Below, piece after piece: positions 18,291 to 27,155 of a DNA stretch of 64,000 nt; the stretch's first letter is position 1; the number at the start of each line of letters is the position of its first letter. The translations under genes and the position numbers were made by a program. The notes under the pieces are model-generated. The model searched no databases, was not told where the DNA came from, and saw only the letters and a program-made list of their open reading frames with translations. Source of the stretch: DAHUXN01 sp963729815 (GTDB taxonomy: Bacteria > Acidobacteriota > Terriglobia > Acidiferrales > UBA7541); assembly GCA_963729815.1 (NCBI GenBank), contig CAVSPU010000004.1, positions 744,001 through 808,000 of the forward strand, read 5' to 3'.

Positions 18291-18371
18291 TCTCTTTCTT
18301 CCTCCGGTTTCGGCGTTCGGTGAATCTCTTACGAACTACTGAGCGGCTGCCCCGACTCTTTTCCCGTGTTC

Positions 18372-18400
18372 ATTCTATGCGGCCCGCGAAATCAGGTCAA
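18372..18400 (-). promoter_or_regulatory. Predicted sigma-70 promoter for acpP-fabF-etfBA
   Basis: Reading the minus strand, TTGACC (18400-18395) is separated by exactly 17 bp from TAGAAT (18377-18372), each five of six matches to consensus. The predicted start near 18365 would give a leader of about 75 bases before acpP. This suggests that acpP-fabF-etf can be transcribed independently of the upstream map and fab genes. Confidence 0.6.
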
Positions 18401-18424
18401 CCAGAGACAGTTGGAGATGACCGG

Positions 18425-18449
18425 GACGGCCCACACGACAGGGGCCGTC
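18425..18449. other. Hairpin in the map-acpP gap
   Basis: An 8-bp perfect stem GACGGCCC (18425-18432) and GGGCCGTC (18442-18449). It lies 67 bp after the map stop. There is no T run on the minus strand, so it could slow or attenuate readthrough from map rather than act as a full terminator. The rest of the 226-bp gap holds the acpP promoter and leader and no ORF I believe. Confidence 0.35.
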
Positions 18450-18516
18450 TTGCGCCGGTATCTTCCAGAGCCGAGCGATTCGCGCCAATTGCCGAAGCGG
18501 ATCGATCGCTGCTGAA

Positions 18517-19263
18517 TCAGGCCGCCGTAAGCAAGATCGGAGCGCCATCCGTAATCACAAGCGTGTGCTCGTAATGCGCCGAAAGACTCCCGTCCGCCGT
18601 CTTCACTGTCCAGCCGTCGCCTCCGTCTGCCGGTTTGCCAGAGCCCATCGCGATAATCGGCTCGACGGTGATGACAAGCCCCTTTGTCAGAAGCTGACGC
18701 GCCGTGGGATCATCGAAATTCGGCACGGTGGGCTCTTCGTGAATCGTGCGGCCAATGCCGTGGCCGCCCAATTCTCGAATCACACGAAAGCCACTACCGC
18801 GGACCTCCTGCTCGATCACGCGGCCAATCTGGTTAACACGGCAATTCGCGCGCGCGAACTGCATTGCCCTCTGAAAGGCACGCTCCGCGCAGGCCGCGAG
18901 ACGCCGTGCATCTTCCGAAACGGGCTCGACGGGAACGGTCATGGCGGCGTCGGCCATGTAGCCCCCCTTCTCGAATGTGACGTCCAGTTTCACCAAATCA
19001 CCTGCGCGAACGATGCGCGATGCCGCGGGAATTCCGTGCACGGCCTCGTCGTTCAAGCTGATCAAGACATCGCCCGGAAAACCATAGACCATTCGAGGAG
19101 CGGAATTCGCTCCATTTTGGCGCATTACTTTCCCACCGATTTCGGCGAGCGCGGCGGTGCTGATTCCCGCGCGCACGCGGCGCGCCATCGCTGCGAGCGC
19201 CAGCCGGACGATGCGCCCAACCTCCTTCAGCGCCAACAAGTCTTTCTGACTCTCAATCGACAT
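18517..19263 (-). CDS. map: Methionine aminopeptidase, type I
   Basis: Removes the N-terminal methionine from nascent proteins. All five metal ligands are present: D94, D105, H168, E201 and E232, plus the substrate-side H76. At 248 residues it is a plain type Ia enzyme without an SH3/zinc-finger extension. It sits 43 bases after fabG and before acpP, inside what is normally an uninterrupted fatty-acid cluster. Confidence 0.95.
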   Translation of the reverse strand: MSIESQKDLLALKEVGRIVRLALAAMARRVRAGISTAALAEIGGKVMRQNGANSAPRMVYGFPGDVLISLNDEAVHGIPAASRIVRAGDLVKLDVTFEKGGYMADAAMTVPVEPVSEDARRLAACAERAFQRAMQFARANCRVNQIGRVIEQEVRGSGFRVIRELGGHGIGRTIHEEPTVPNFDDPTARQLLTKGLVITVEPIIAMGSGKPADGGDGWTVKTADGSLSAHYEHTLVITDGAPILLTAA

Positions 19264-19306
19264 TCAAAATGCCTTTCACGCTCTTCTTAGGTCGCGCCAT
19301 ACCCAC

Positions 19307-20053
19307 CTAGCCCATGTGCATGCCGCCGTTGACGTCGAGCACGTGCCCGGTGATGTAGCCCGCTTCTTCGCTTGCGAGAAAAACGATTGCAGCGGCGACG
19401 TCGTTTTCCGTGCCGAAACGCCCGAGCGGAATGCGGGATTTCAATTCATCTTTCACTTTATCCGGCAACGGATCGGTCATGGGCGTGGCGATGAACCCCG
19501 GCGCAACGGCGTTGACCGTTATGTTTCGCGAAGCCATTTCCGTAGCGATGGCGCGCGTCAGGCCAATCAATCCCGCTTTTGCCGCAACGTAATTTGATTG
19601 CCCCGCGTTTCCCGTTTCGGCCACAACGGACGTGATGTTGATGATGCGCCCCCAGCGCTGCTTCATCATCACGGACAGCGCCTGCTGCGTGCAAAGATGC
19701 GCCGCGGTGAGATTTGTCCGCAGCACTACGTCCCAATCCACGAGCTTCATGCGCAGGGCGAGACCATCCCGCGTGATCGCGGCATTGTTGACGAGGATAT
19801 CGAGCCGGCCGAACTTCGCCAGAGTCTGCTGGAAGCCTGCCTTGATCTGCTCCGGTTCGGCAACGTCCATTTTCACGGCGAGTGCTTCTCCACCTGCCGC
19901 TTCGATTTGCTTCACGACTTCGGCAAGCTTCTCCTCGTTTCGCGCCGCCGCAGCCACTCGCGCGCCAGCCGCAGCCAGTGCGATTGCCGCGCCGCGGCCG
20001 ATTCCCTGGGACGCGCCGGTAACCATTGCAACTTTGCCCTGGAGTGAAAACAT
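19307..20053 (-). CDS. fabG: 3-oxoacyl-ACP reductase
   Basis: NADPH-dependent short-chain dehydrogenase of the elongation cycle, 248 residues. The cofactor loop TGASQGIG, N114, and the catalytic S142, Y155 and K159 (YVAAK) are intact; the C-terminus ends YITGHVLDVNGGMHMG as in FabG. The ATG at 20053 is taken because the preceding in-frame residues are basic, unlike the family, and run back into fabD. It follows fabD by 28 bases. Confidence 0.95.
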   Translation of the reverse strand: MFSLQGKVAMVTGASQGIGRGAAIALAAAGARVAAAARNEEKLAEVVKQIEAAGGEALAVKMDVAEPEQIKAGFQQTLAKFGRLDILVNNAAITRDGLALRMKLVDWDVVLRTNLTAAHLCTQQALSVMMKQRWGRIINITSVVAETGNAGQSNYVAAKAGLIGLTRAIATEMASRNITVNAVAPGFIATPMTDPLPDKVKDELKSRIPLGRFGTENDVAAAIVFLASEEAGYITGHVLDVNGGMHMG

Positions 20054-20081
20054 TGTGTTGTTCAATTCCCTCCGGATGAAA

Positions 20082-21041
20082 TCACGCTTCGGTCGCTTCG
20101 GCGCGGGCCTGCGCGATTTTTTCGAGCGTCGATTGCAGGCTCGCCGAATCCTCGACATTAAGGCTTCGCACCGAGCGGTCAATCTGACGCAACAGGCCGC
20201 TCAAAACGCGGCCCGGGCCCACCTCGACGAAAATGCGCACGTCCTCCGCGATCATTTCGCGGATCGAGTCTTCCCAGCGCACCGGGGCGCACACCTGGCG
20301 AACGAGCGCTTCGCGTGCCTCTTCGCCCTTGGTAATCGCTTCCGCGTCCACATTCGTAATCAATGGAAATCGCAAACCGCTGAACTTCGCCGCGCGCAAA
20401 TCCGCTTCGAGCCGTTTCTCGACCGGCTTCATCAACTCGCAATGGAAGGGGGCGGACACGGCCAAAATTACAGCGCGCTTCGCGCCGCTTTGCGACGCGA
20501 TTTCGACGGCGCGTTTCACCGCCGCGGCATGCCCGGAAATAACCGTCTGCTCGGGAGAATTCAAGTTCGCGGGTATGACGATTTCGCTGCCGGCGGCTTT
20601 CTTGCAGATGTCCGCAACTTCCGCCGAGGCAAGTCCCAGGATCGCCGCCATGGCGCCGTCGCCGTGCGCGACAGCCTCCTGCATGTAACGCCCGCGGTTA
20701 CGAACCAGCTTGATTGCGGAGGAAAAATCGATGCCCCCTGCCGCTACAAGCGCCGAATATTCGCCCAAACTATGCCCCGCGACGTAATCGGGCACTACTC
20801 CGTTTTCTTCCAGCACTCGAGCTGCGGCAACGGAAACCGCGAGGATCGCCGGCTGCGTGTTTTCGGTGAGCTTCAGCTCATCCTCGGTACCTTCAAAACA
20901 AAGATGCGACACCGAAAAGCCCAGCGCCGCATCAGCGGATTCGAAAACGCGGCGCGCCGCCGGGAATTTCTCGGCTAGATCGCGACCCATACCCGAATAC
21001 TGGGACGCTTGGCCCGGAAATAAGAATGCGAGCTTACTCAT
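20082..21041 (-). CDS. fabD: Malonyl-CoA:ACP transacylase
   Basis: Loads malonate onto ACP. The 319-residue protein begins LAFLFPGQASQYSGMG, has the nucleophile elbow GHSLGE with S91, the R118-containing RGRYM segment, and H200 in VSAPFHCELM. All catalytic residues are present and the length is normal. It lies 95 bp after plsX and 28 bp before fabG. Confidence 0.96.
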   Translation of the reverse strand: MSKLAFLFPGQASQYSGMGRDLAEKFPAARRVFESADAALGFSVSHLCFEGTEDELKLTENTQPAILAVSVAAARVLEENGVVPDYVAGHSLGEYSALVAAGGIDFSSAIKLVRNRGRYMQEAVAHGDGAMAAILGLASAEVADICKKAAGSEIVIPANLNSPEQTVISGHAAAVKRAVEIASQSGAKRAVILAVSAPFHCELMKPVEKRLEADLRAAKFSGLRFPLITNVDAEAITKGEEAREALVRQVCAPVRWEDSIREMIAEDVRIFVEVGPGRVLSGLLRQIDRSVRSLNVEDSASLQSTLEKIAQARAEATEA

Positions 21042-21136
21042 GTGGTGTCCCGTTCCCCGATATATCTCGGCCGGAAAGCCGAATGCCGGTTCTATCTCTG
21101 TTCGAGAGGAAAGTCCAGCGCCTCACGGGCGGGCAC

Positions 21137-22150
21137 TCAGGCGCGAGCGCTGGCAACCGCCGCAGAAAGTTCCTGTTCGATCTTCTCGTTTACTTTGGAA
21201 CGGCAAAGCTCGGACGCGACGCGGATGGCGTTCTTAATCGCATTCGAGTTTGACCGTCCATGCCCGATTACGGTGATGCCGCGCACACCGAGCAACGGCA
21301 CACCTCCATATTCGGAATAATCAATTTTCTTGCGAAATTCGCCGAACGCATGCCGCGACAGCACGTAGCCCATTTGCGCGCTCAGACTGCTCTGCAGCGC
21401 TTTCTTCAGCATTCCGCCAACGTGCTCGACGAGACCCTCGCTGATTTTCAGGACGATATTGCCGACGAATCCGTCGCAGACGATGACATCGACATTGCCC
21501 TTGAAAAAATCCTTGCCCTCGACGTTGCCGACGAAATTCAATGAAGTGTGCTTGAGGCGGTTCGACACCTCGCGCGTCAACTCATTGCCTTTCATTTCCT
21601 CTTCGCCGATCGAGAGCACAGCTACGCGCGGCCGCCGTGTGCCGAAAATCGCGCGGTAATAGATTTCGCCCATGATCGCGAATTGCTCGAGCTGCTCAGG
21701 CTTCGAATCCACATTGGCGCCGACATCGAGCAGGACCGCCGCGCCGCCCTTGGCGGTCGGAAAAGGAGCAGCGAGCGCCGGGCGGTCAACCGAAGGCAAC
21801 GTTCCAAAAATAAATCGCGCGATGGCCATGACAGCGCCGGTATTCCCCGCGCTGACAAATGCCTCCGCCTGCCCCTGGCGAACGATCTTCGCGCCGACAT
21901 GCACCGAGCTGTCGCGCTTCTTGCGGAACGCCAGGGAGGGCGAATCCTCCATGGTGATTACTTCAGTGGCGTTCGCGATCTCGATGGGGAGGCCCCGGTA
22001 CGTGTGCCGGTTGAGTTCAGCGCGGACCTTCGATTCCACGCCGACGAGCACAATGCGAACGCCATATTGGCGCGCGGCGAGCACCGCTCCTTCGACTTCA
22101 GCACGAGGAGCGTGCTCGCCACCCATAGCGTCCAATGCAATGGTTATCAT
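21137..22150 (-). CDS. plsX: Phosphate acyltransferase PlsX
   Basis: Converts acyl-ACP to acyl phosphate at the start of phospholipid synthesis. The 337-residue sequence opens ITIALDAMGGEHAP and has the family blocks GNTGAVMAIARF and VCDGFVGNIVLKISEG. It starts 56 bases after rpmF. In many bacteria fabH follows plsX; here fabD follows directly. Confidence 0.95.
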   Translation of the reverse strand: MITIALDAMGGEHAPRAEVEGAVLAARQYGVRIVLVGVESKVRAELNRHTYRGLPIEIANATEVITMEDSPSLAFRKKRDSSVHVGAKIVRQGQAEAFVSAGNTGAVMAIARFIFGTLPSVDRPALAAPFPTAKGGAAVLLDVGANVDSKPEQLEQFAIMGEIYYRAIFGTRRPRVAVLSIGEEEMKGNELTREVSNRLKHTSLNFVGNVEGKDFFKGNVDVIVCDGFVGNIVLKISEGLVEHVGGMLKKALQSSLSAQMGYVLSRHAFGEFRKKIDYSEYGGVPLLGVRGITVIGHGRSNSNAIKNAIRVASELCRSKVNEKIEQELSAAVASARA

Positions 22151-22206
22151 CGGCTCGCACCCGCTCAAATTGACTTAGGAGATTCCGAAATTCCCCAGCT
22201 CGGGTA

Positions 22207-22386
22207 TCAGGCTTCCGTGTCCACGACTGCCCGCCCCTTATAATACCCGCAATGCGGGCAAGCGCGGTGCGGGAGCTTTGGTTCGTGGCAATGCGGGCAC
22301 TTCGAGATTGACGGCGTCTTCAGATGATCATGAGCGCGCCGCGTGCTGGTGCGTTTCTTTGAGTGACGTCGCTTCGGATTCGGCAT
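22207..22386 (-). CDS. rpmF: 50S ribosomal protein L32
   Basis: A 59-residue ribosomal protein beginning MPNPKRRHSKKRT. It retains all four zinc ligands (C30, C33, C43 and C46), so it is the zinc-binding form. The ATG at 22386 matches the family start. It lies between the DUF177 gene and plsX, a widespread bacterial arrangement. Confidence 0.96.
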   Translation of the reverse strand: MPNPKRRHSKKRTSTRRAHDHLKTPSISKCPHCHEPKLPHRACPHCGYYKGRAVVDTEA

Positions 22387-22448
22387 TCCAACTCCTCGCG
22401 CGGAGGGCGCACGGCGCCCTTCCGTCAAATTTCGGCATTGTATTTATT

Positions 22449-22982
22449 TTATTGCTTTTTCGACCAGTCCTGCTTGAGACGTGCGAGCGGCGCCAGGCGC
22501 GGGTCAGCGGCATGGGTTTCGCAGCGGCACTCTTCCTGGTTCAAATTCACTCCGCAGTGCGGACACAGCCCCCGGCAATCGCTGCGGCAAATCACCTTCA
22601 TGGGAAGCGACAAATTAACCTGTTCGGCCAGGACATCGGCCAGGAAAAGCCCGTCCCCCTCGAAAAAGGCGACGTCGGTGTCGTCCAAGTTGAGCCGGAC
22701 TTCCTCTTCCCGACTGATGGAAGTCACGGGCCTGTAAAACAGGTCAAAATTCTTACTGACTTCTTCCACCACGGTCTCGAGGCAACGCGCGCAATTGAGC
22801 TCCAGCCGGGTGTGAAACGTGCCATAGATGCGGATCTGATCGTCGACCAGCTCCGCCGTGGCGCGCACGTCCAGCGGCTCGATTTGGCGGAATTCGCCCG
22901 AGTGGAAATCCAGCGTGCCCGGGGCGTAATTTCGCCGGATGCGAATCTTACGAGTAGCGAGTTCGTGTACGTCGAGGAACAT
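22449..22982 (-). CDS. YceD/DUF177 family protein
   Basis: A 177-residue protein of the YceD family. Members are linked to 23S rRNA or ribosome metabolism and nearly always precede rpmF, as here. Two paired cysteines (C64 and C67) and a dense C-terminal set (C132, C136, C140, C143, C152 and C154) suggest a bound zinc or a treble-clef-like knuckle. It is the first gene of the operon behind a perfect promoter. Confidence 0.88.
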   Translation of the reverse strand: MFLDVHELATRKIRIRRNYAPGTLDFHSGEFRQIEPLDVRATAELVDDQIRIYGTFHTRLELNCARCLETVVEEVSKNFDLFYRPVTSISREEEVRLNLDDTDVAFFEGDGLFLADVLAEQVNLSLPMKVICRSDCRGLCPHCGVNLNQEECRCETHAADPRLAPLARLKQDWSKKQ

Positions 22983-23014
22983 GGAAATCCCAAGGAAAAA
23001 CGTAATGAAGCCTC

Positions 23015-23042
23015 ATTATAAGGTGCGGTCAGACAATGTCAA
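23015..23042 (-). promoter_or_regulatory. Perfect consensus sigma-70 promoter of the DUF177-rpmF-plsX-fab operon
   Basis: On the minus strand TTGACA (23042-23037) and TATAAT (23020-23015) match consensus at all twelve positions with a 16-bp spacer. The predicted start near 23008 leaves a leader of about 26 bases before the DUF177 ATG. This is the strongest promoter visible in the window, fitting a ribosomal-protein and lipid synthesis operon. Confidence 0.85.
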
Positions 23043-23163
23043 GGAAACGGCCCAAAAACCAAGCAAATGGTGCGAATCGGATACTTGCCCTTTGCGACAG
23101 AGCACAAGTACAGGTTGCACCGCGCCCTGCCCAAGATTGCGATCTCACGGGCCGGCAATCACC

Positions 23164-24315
23164 TCAATCAGCGGGCCCTGATTGCCCATCGCCAAGCTGT
23201 TCCTGGTGCTGTTGCAGCAAGTAGTGATCCGTCATACCGGCGATGTATTCGCAGACGACGCGGTGTGGCGGCTCATGGCGCGCCTTCTCGGCATAGGCGG
23301 CAGGCATCTTGTCTGGATACTGCAGATAAAACAGAAAAAGCTCATCGAGCGCGGCGACCGAGCGTTCGCGATCTTCAGTGATCGCGGGATTCTGATACAG
23401 CCGCGTGCGCAAGAACTCCTTGAGCGCGACATCCTGCGCGGCAATTGCCTGTGAAAAACTCGCCAGGCGCTTCGGATGCCGGCGAACGTCTTCAACACTG
23501 GCAACTCCGGCGCTGGTTGCTTCCGAGCGAGTATGTTCGATCAAATCCGTCGCAAAACGGTCAAGAACACGCTTCAGCGCCTCGTTGAATTTCAGCTTTA
23601 TCCGTCCATCTGGGTATCGACGATCCACTTCTCCATAGGCCGCGCCAAAAATTGGCACCGCAGCCGTCAAGTCATCCAGCTTCAGCAAACGCGCTTCGAA
23701 GCCATCATCCAAGTCGGCTGTGTTGTAAGCAATTTCGTCGACCAGGTCGATGAGCTGGGCCTCGACCGGCGGCCGCTGGTCGAGAAGATATCCGGCGAGC
23801 TCCGGAAATTCCGCCGCCGAATAGTCGCGGGAATGTTTGATAATGCCCTCGCGGACTTCGAACGTCAGATTCAAGCCCGGAAAATCCAAATAGCGCTGCT
23901 CGAACTGCTCGACGATGTAAAGCGCGTGCAAATTGTGATTGAAGCGGTCGCCATGTTCGCGCATGCGCAGGTCGAGCTGACGCTCGCCGGCATGACCGAA
24001 GGGCGGGTGCCCAATGTCATGCACCAGCGCCAGCGCTTCGACAAGGTCCGCGTTCAGGCCTAGCGCGCCGGCTACTGTCCGTGCAATCTGGGCCACTTCG
24101 AGGGTATGCGTCAGCCGATTGCGAAAATGATCCGAATAGCGCGTGGTGAAAACCTGCGTCTTCGCCTCAAGGCGCCGGAACGCTCGCGAATGCACGACGC
24201 GATCGCGGTCGCGCGCATAGTCATTGCGATAGGGATGCTGCGGCTCGGGATGCTGCCGCCCGCGCGTCTGGCGCACATCCATGGCATAGGGAGCTGGATT
24301 CGAAGCAACGTCCAT
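23164..24315 (-). CDS. dGTP triphosphohydrolase-like HD protein
   Basis: A 383-residue HD-domain protein of the dGTPase family, which cleaves dNTPs to nucleosides and triphosphate. Metal ligands are H70, the H99-D100 doublet (LVHDIGHPPFGHAGE) and a later aspartate in DEIAYNTADLDDG. The conserved RDRDRVVHSRAFRRLEAKTQVF segment precedes them. It is the shorter type 2 form, not the E. coli Dgt length. It ends about 120 bp before the operon promoter, so it is probably transcribed separately. Confidence 0.9.
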   Translation of the reverse strand: MDVASNPAPYAMDVRQTRGRQHPEPQHPYRNDYARDRDRVVHSRAFRRLEAKTQVFTTRYSDHFRNRLTHTLEVAQIARTVAGALGLNADLVEALALVHDIGHPPFGHAGERQLDLRMREHGDRFNHNLHALYIVEQFEQRYLDFPGLNLTFEVREGIIKHSRDYSAAEFPELAGYLLDQRPPVEAQLIDLVDEIAYNTADLDDGFEARLLKLDDLTAAVPIFGAAYGEVDRRYPDGRIKLKFNEALKRVLDRFATDLIEHTRSEATSAGVASVEDVRRHPKRLASFSQAIAAQDVALKEFLRTRLYQNPAITEDRERSVAALDELFLFYLQYPDKMPAAYAEKARHEPPHRVVCEYIAGMTDHYLLQQHQEQLGDGQSGPAD

Positions 24316-24489
24316 CGCCGCTATTGTAACGGAACCTCAAGGCGCTTCCCATTGCTGTAGCTCTTGCATGCAGCAGAGCCAGAATCTCCTTCCCTTCGTG
24401 GTGATTCCACCGACGATCATCTCCACGAACTTCCGCGACTTCGATGTTAGAATCCCGCCCCGGCTCTTATCCTGAGCCCGGATCGCACA

Positions 24490-26109
24490 ATGGCTCTCGC
24501 CCTCTTTTTCATTTGGCCGCAGCCGCTCGACCCACTGCACTCGCCGGCGCTCTCCGCGCTCGCGGCGATTGTTCCGCTCGTGGTCGTCGTGGCGCTGATG
24601 GGCGGGCTGCGCAAGAGCGGCGTGTTTTCTTCGGCATGCGGGCTGGTTTCGGCTGGGGCTCTGGCAATTTTCGTGTGGCACATGCCGTTTGCGCTGGAGC
24701 TTTGGAGCGTCGTATACGGCGTGATTTACGCGCTGTGGTCCATCTTGTGGATCGTCTTTGCTGCGCTGTGGCTTTATAACCTCACTGTCGAAACAGGCCA
24801 TTTCGACCAATTGCGGCGATGGATGACGCATCACGCCTCCGGCGACGCCTGCATTCAAGCGGTTCTTGTGGCCTTCTGTTTCGGAGCGTTGCTTGAAGGC
24901 ACCGCTGGTTTTGGCACACCGGTCGCGATCACGGCCTTTCTTCTCGTCGGCATGGGATTCACGGCTCGCCGCGCCATTGTAGTCTCGCTGATCGCCGATA
25001 CGGCGCCGGTGGCTTTTGGCGCGCTTGGCATTCCCATCGTCGCGCTTGCCGGCGTCACTGGAATCGACCTGATGAAGCTTTCCTCGATGGAAGGCCGCCA
25101 GCTTCCATTTCTCTCTGCCATCCTGCCCGCGTACCTCGTGTGGGTGGTGGCGCGCGGCAAAGGCTTGAAGCGCGCATGGCCGGCGGCGGTCGTGGCGGGA
25201 ATCAGTTTCGCACTCGCGCAATTCTTCGTCTCCAATTTCTGGGGCCCTTGGGCTGCCGACATTATCGCTGCATTGGCATCGATTGCAGCGCTGGTCGCTT
25301 TGCTTCGAGTCTGGAAACCGGGCGCGGCGGATTCTTCTGGGGTGGCGAGTCCGCCCGGCGTGCAGAATTCGCCTGTTTCCTCAACTGAAGCCTTCACAGC
25401 CTGGTTGCCGTGGATTCTGCTTTCCGGCGTGATGGTCCTGTGGTCTTACTTCAAGATTTTCACGAAAGGCCAGATCACATTCGAGATCCCTCATCTTCAC
25501 AATGCGATTCTCATTACGCTTTATGGCAAGCCATACGCAGCTCGCTACTCCTTTCAACCTCTGGCCACGGGGACTGCTGTACTCGTCGCGACCATCATCA
25601 CGGCGATATGCCTTCGCGTACGGCCAAAAGTCTTCGCTCAAGCGGGCATTAAGACGCTGCGCCAGCTGCGCGTCGCGGGACTCACGGTCGTCCTCATCGT
25701 CGCGCTTGCCTATCTTTATAACTATTCCGGGATGGCGTACACGCTCGGGGCTGCCGTGGCGCACATCGGCCGGTTCTTTCCACTGGTCAGCAGCTATCTC
25801 GGCTGGGTCGCCTGTTTTCTGAGCGGGAGCGACACCGCAAGCAATTTGCTTTTTGGCAACTTGCAAGTCGCCGCCGCCCACCAGATGCATTTGAATCCCG
25901 TGCTTCTCGCGGTCACGAATTCCTCCGGAGCCGTCACGGGGAAAATGATCTCGCCGCAAAACATCGCGGTCGGCGTTACGACCGTTGGCTTGATCGGCGA
26001 GGAAGGCAAAGTTCTTCGCTCGACGTTCTGGCACAGCATGTTTTTCGCGCTGCTAATCGGCGTGCTCGCGTTCGCTCAAGCCCACTGCCTCGCGTGGATG
26101 GTCCCCTGA
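24490..26109 (+). CDS. L-lactate permease (LctP/LldP family)
   Basis: A 539-residue integral membrane protein with about 12-14 hydrophobic segments. The block FGALLEGTAGFGTPVAITAFLLVGMGF, followed by DTAPVAFGALGIPI, is diagnostic of the lactate permease family, as is the late SGSDTASNLLFGNLQ. It likely imports lactate or glycolate with protons. The ATG at 24490 is the natural start. It is divergent from the dGTPase gene; the 174-bp gap shows no clear promoter. Confidence 0.92.
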   Translation: MALALFFIWPQPLDPLHSPALSALAAIVPLVVVVALMGGLRKSGVFSSACGLVSAGALAIFVWHMPFALELWSVVYGVIYALWSILWIVFAALWLYNLTVETGHFDQLRRWMTHHASGDACIQAVLVAFCFGALLEGTAGFGTPVAITAFLLVGMGFTARRAIVVSLIADTAPVAFGALGIPIVALAGVTGIDLMKLSSMEGRQLPFLSAILPAYLVWVVARGKGLKRAWPAAVVAGISFALAQFFVSNFWGPWAADIIAALASIAALVALLRVWKPGAADSSGVASPPGVQNSPVSSTEAFTAWLPWILLSGVMVLWSYFKIFTKGQITFEIPHLHNAILITLYGKPYAARYSFQPLATGTAVLVATIITAICLRVRPKVFAQAGIKTLRQLRVAGLTVVLIVALAYLYNYSGMAYTLGAAVAHIGRFFPLVSSYLGWVACFLSGSDTASNLLFGNLQVAAAHQMHLNPVLLAVTNSSGAVTGKMISPQNIAVGVTTVGLIGEEGKVLRSTFWHSMFFALLIGVLAFAQAHCLAWMVP

Positions 26110-26204
26110 GAATTGCGCGATGATACGGGTATTCGATTCCGCCACCTGTAGCGCCAGACGGTGCTGTCGCCGTACACTATCTGTGCAGGTCTGAGGAGGA
26201 AACG

Positions 26205-26648
26205 ATGGCACGAAAAGCTACCGCAGTCTGGAATGGCATGCTCCGCGACGGCACTGGCACGATCTCGACAGAAAGCGGCGTCCTCTCGAAGGCGAACTAT
26301 TCATTCGCCACGCGCTTCGAAAACGCCAAGGGAACGAACCCTGAAGAATTGATTGCCGCGGCCCATGCGGGCTGCTTCAGCATGGCCCTTGCGGCGCAAC
26401 TGGGTAACGCGGGCATCAAGCCGGAGAGCATCGAAACAACCGCAGCCGTGACGCTCGAAAAGCAAGGCGACAGTTTCGCCATCACGAAAATTCATCTCGA
26501 CGTGAAAGCGCGCATTCCCAATGCCGACAAGGCAGCATTCGAGAAATCGGCAGAAGCGGCGAAGGCAGGCTGTCCGGTGTCGAAGGTGCTCAAAGCCGAG
26601 ATCACGATGACGACGCAGCTCGAAGGCCAGCGCGCCACAGGCGCATGA
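26205..26648 (+). CDS. OsmC/OhrA family peroxidase
   Basis: A 147-residue thiol peroxidase of the OsmC family, which reduces organic hydroperoxides. The two redox cysteines are C57 (AAHAGCFSMAL) and C123 (AAKAGCPVSK). A strong GAGGAGG site precedes the ATG. The sequence TNPEELIAAAHAGCFSMAL matches the OsmC rather than the Ohr subgroup. It converges on an acetyltransferase gene with a 36-bp gap. Confidence 0.9.
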   Translation: MARKATAVWNGMLRDGTGTISTESGVLSKANYSFATRFENAKGTNPEELIAAAHAGCFSMALAAQLGNAGIKPESIETTAAVTLEKQGDSFAITKIHLDVKARIPNADKAAFEKSAEAAKAGCPVSKVLKAEITMTTQLEGQRATGA

Positions 26649-26684
26649 ACCTCGCGGCGGTGGTGCTGCTCAGCTCCCCACCGA

Positions 26685-27143
26685 TTACTTGAGGATTTTG
26701 TTGTATTGCACGAAACCGGAGCGCTCCGCGATGCGGTCATAAAGCAGCATCGCATCCGTGTTCGTTTCATGGGTCAGCCAATAGACACGCGCGCACCCAG
26801 CCGCGCGCGCGATTCCATACACGTGCTCGATCAGCTTGCGTCCGATCCCAGCGCCGCGCTTCTCCTCGACGACAAAGAGGTCCTGCAAATAGCAATAATT
26901 TTCGACCGTCCAGCAGGAACGGTGGAAAATCCAGTGCACGATGCCCACCGCCTGGTCGCCAATCAATGCAATGGCGCCAAACATCGGCTCGCGCGGATCG
27001 ATGAGCCGCCTCCATGTCATACGCGTCGTCGCCTCGGGAATTTCTTCCTTATAAAAGTTCTGATAGCCGTGCCACAACGGCAGCCAGGCCTCATGATCCG
27101 TGATCTGCAGCGGCCTCAACTTGAACGCTTCAATCGAACTCAT
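26685..27143 (-). CDS. GNAT family N-acetyltransferase
   Basis: A 152-residue GNAT protein. The acetyl-CoA binding motif A reads VVEEKRGAGIGRKLIEHV, preceded by the LQDLFV strand and followed by YWLTHETNTDAMLLYDRI. Substrate unknown. An AGGAGA site precedes the ATG. It starts 12 bases after the other small GNAT-like gene, so the two form a unit. Confidence 0.85.
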   Translation of the reverse strand: MSSIEAFKLRPLQITDHEAWLPLWHGYQNFYKEEIPEATTRMTWRRLIDPREPMFGAIALIGDQAVGIVHWIFHRSCWTVENYCYLQDLFVVEEKRGAGIGRKLIEHVYGIARAAGCARVYWLTHETNTDAMLLYDRIAERSGFVQYNKILK

Positions 27144-27155
27144 CCATTCATCTCC

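Noticed and set aside
18425..18449. Terminator of map
   Set aside because: The stem is good but neither strand has a T run after it, so I list it only as a hairpin.
21095..21115. GAGGAAAGTCC, a string that recalls the conserved region I of RNase P RNA
   Set aside because: It lies in a 95-bp gap between plsX and fabD; there is no room for the rest of the RNA and no matching 3' conserved region.
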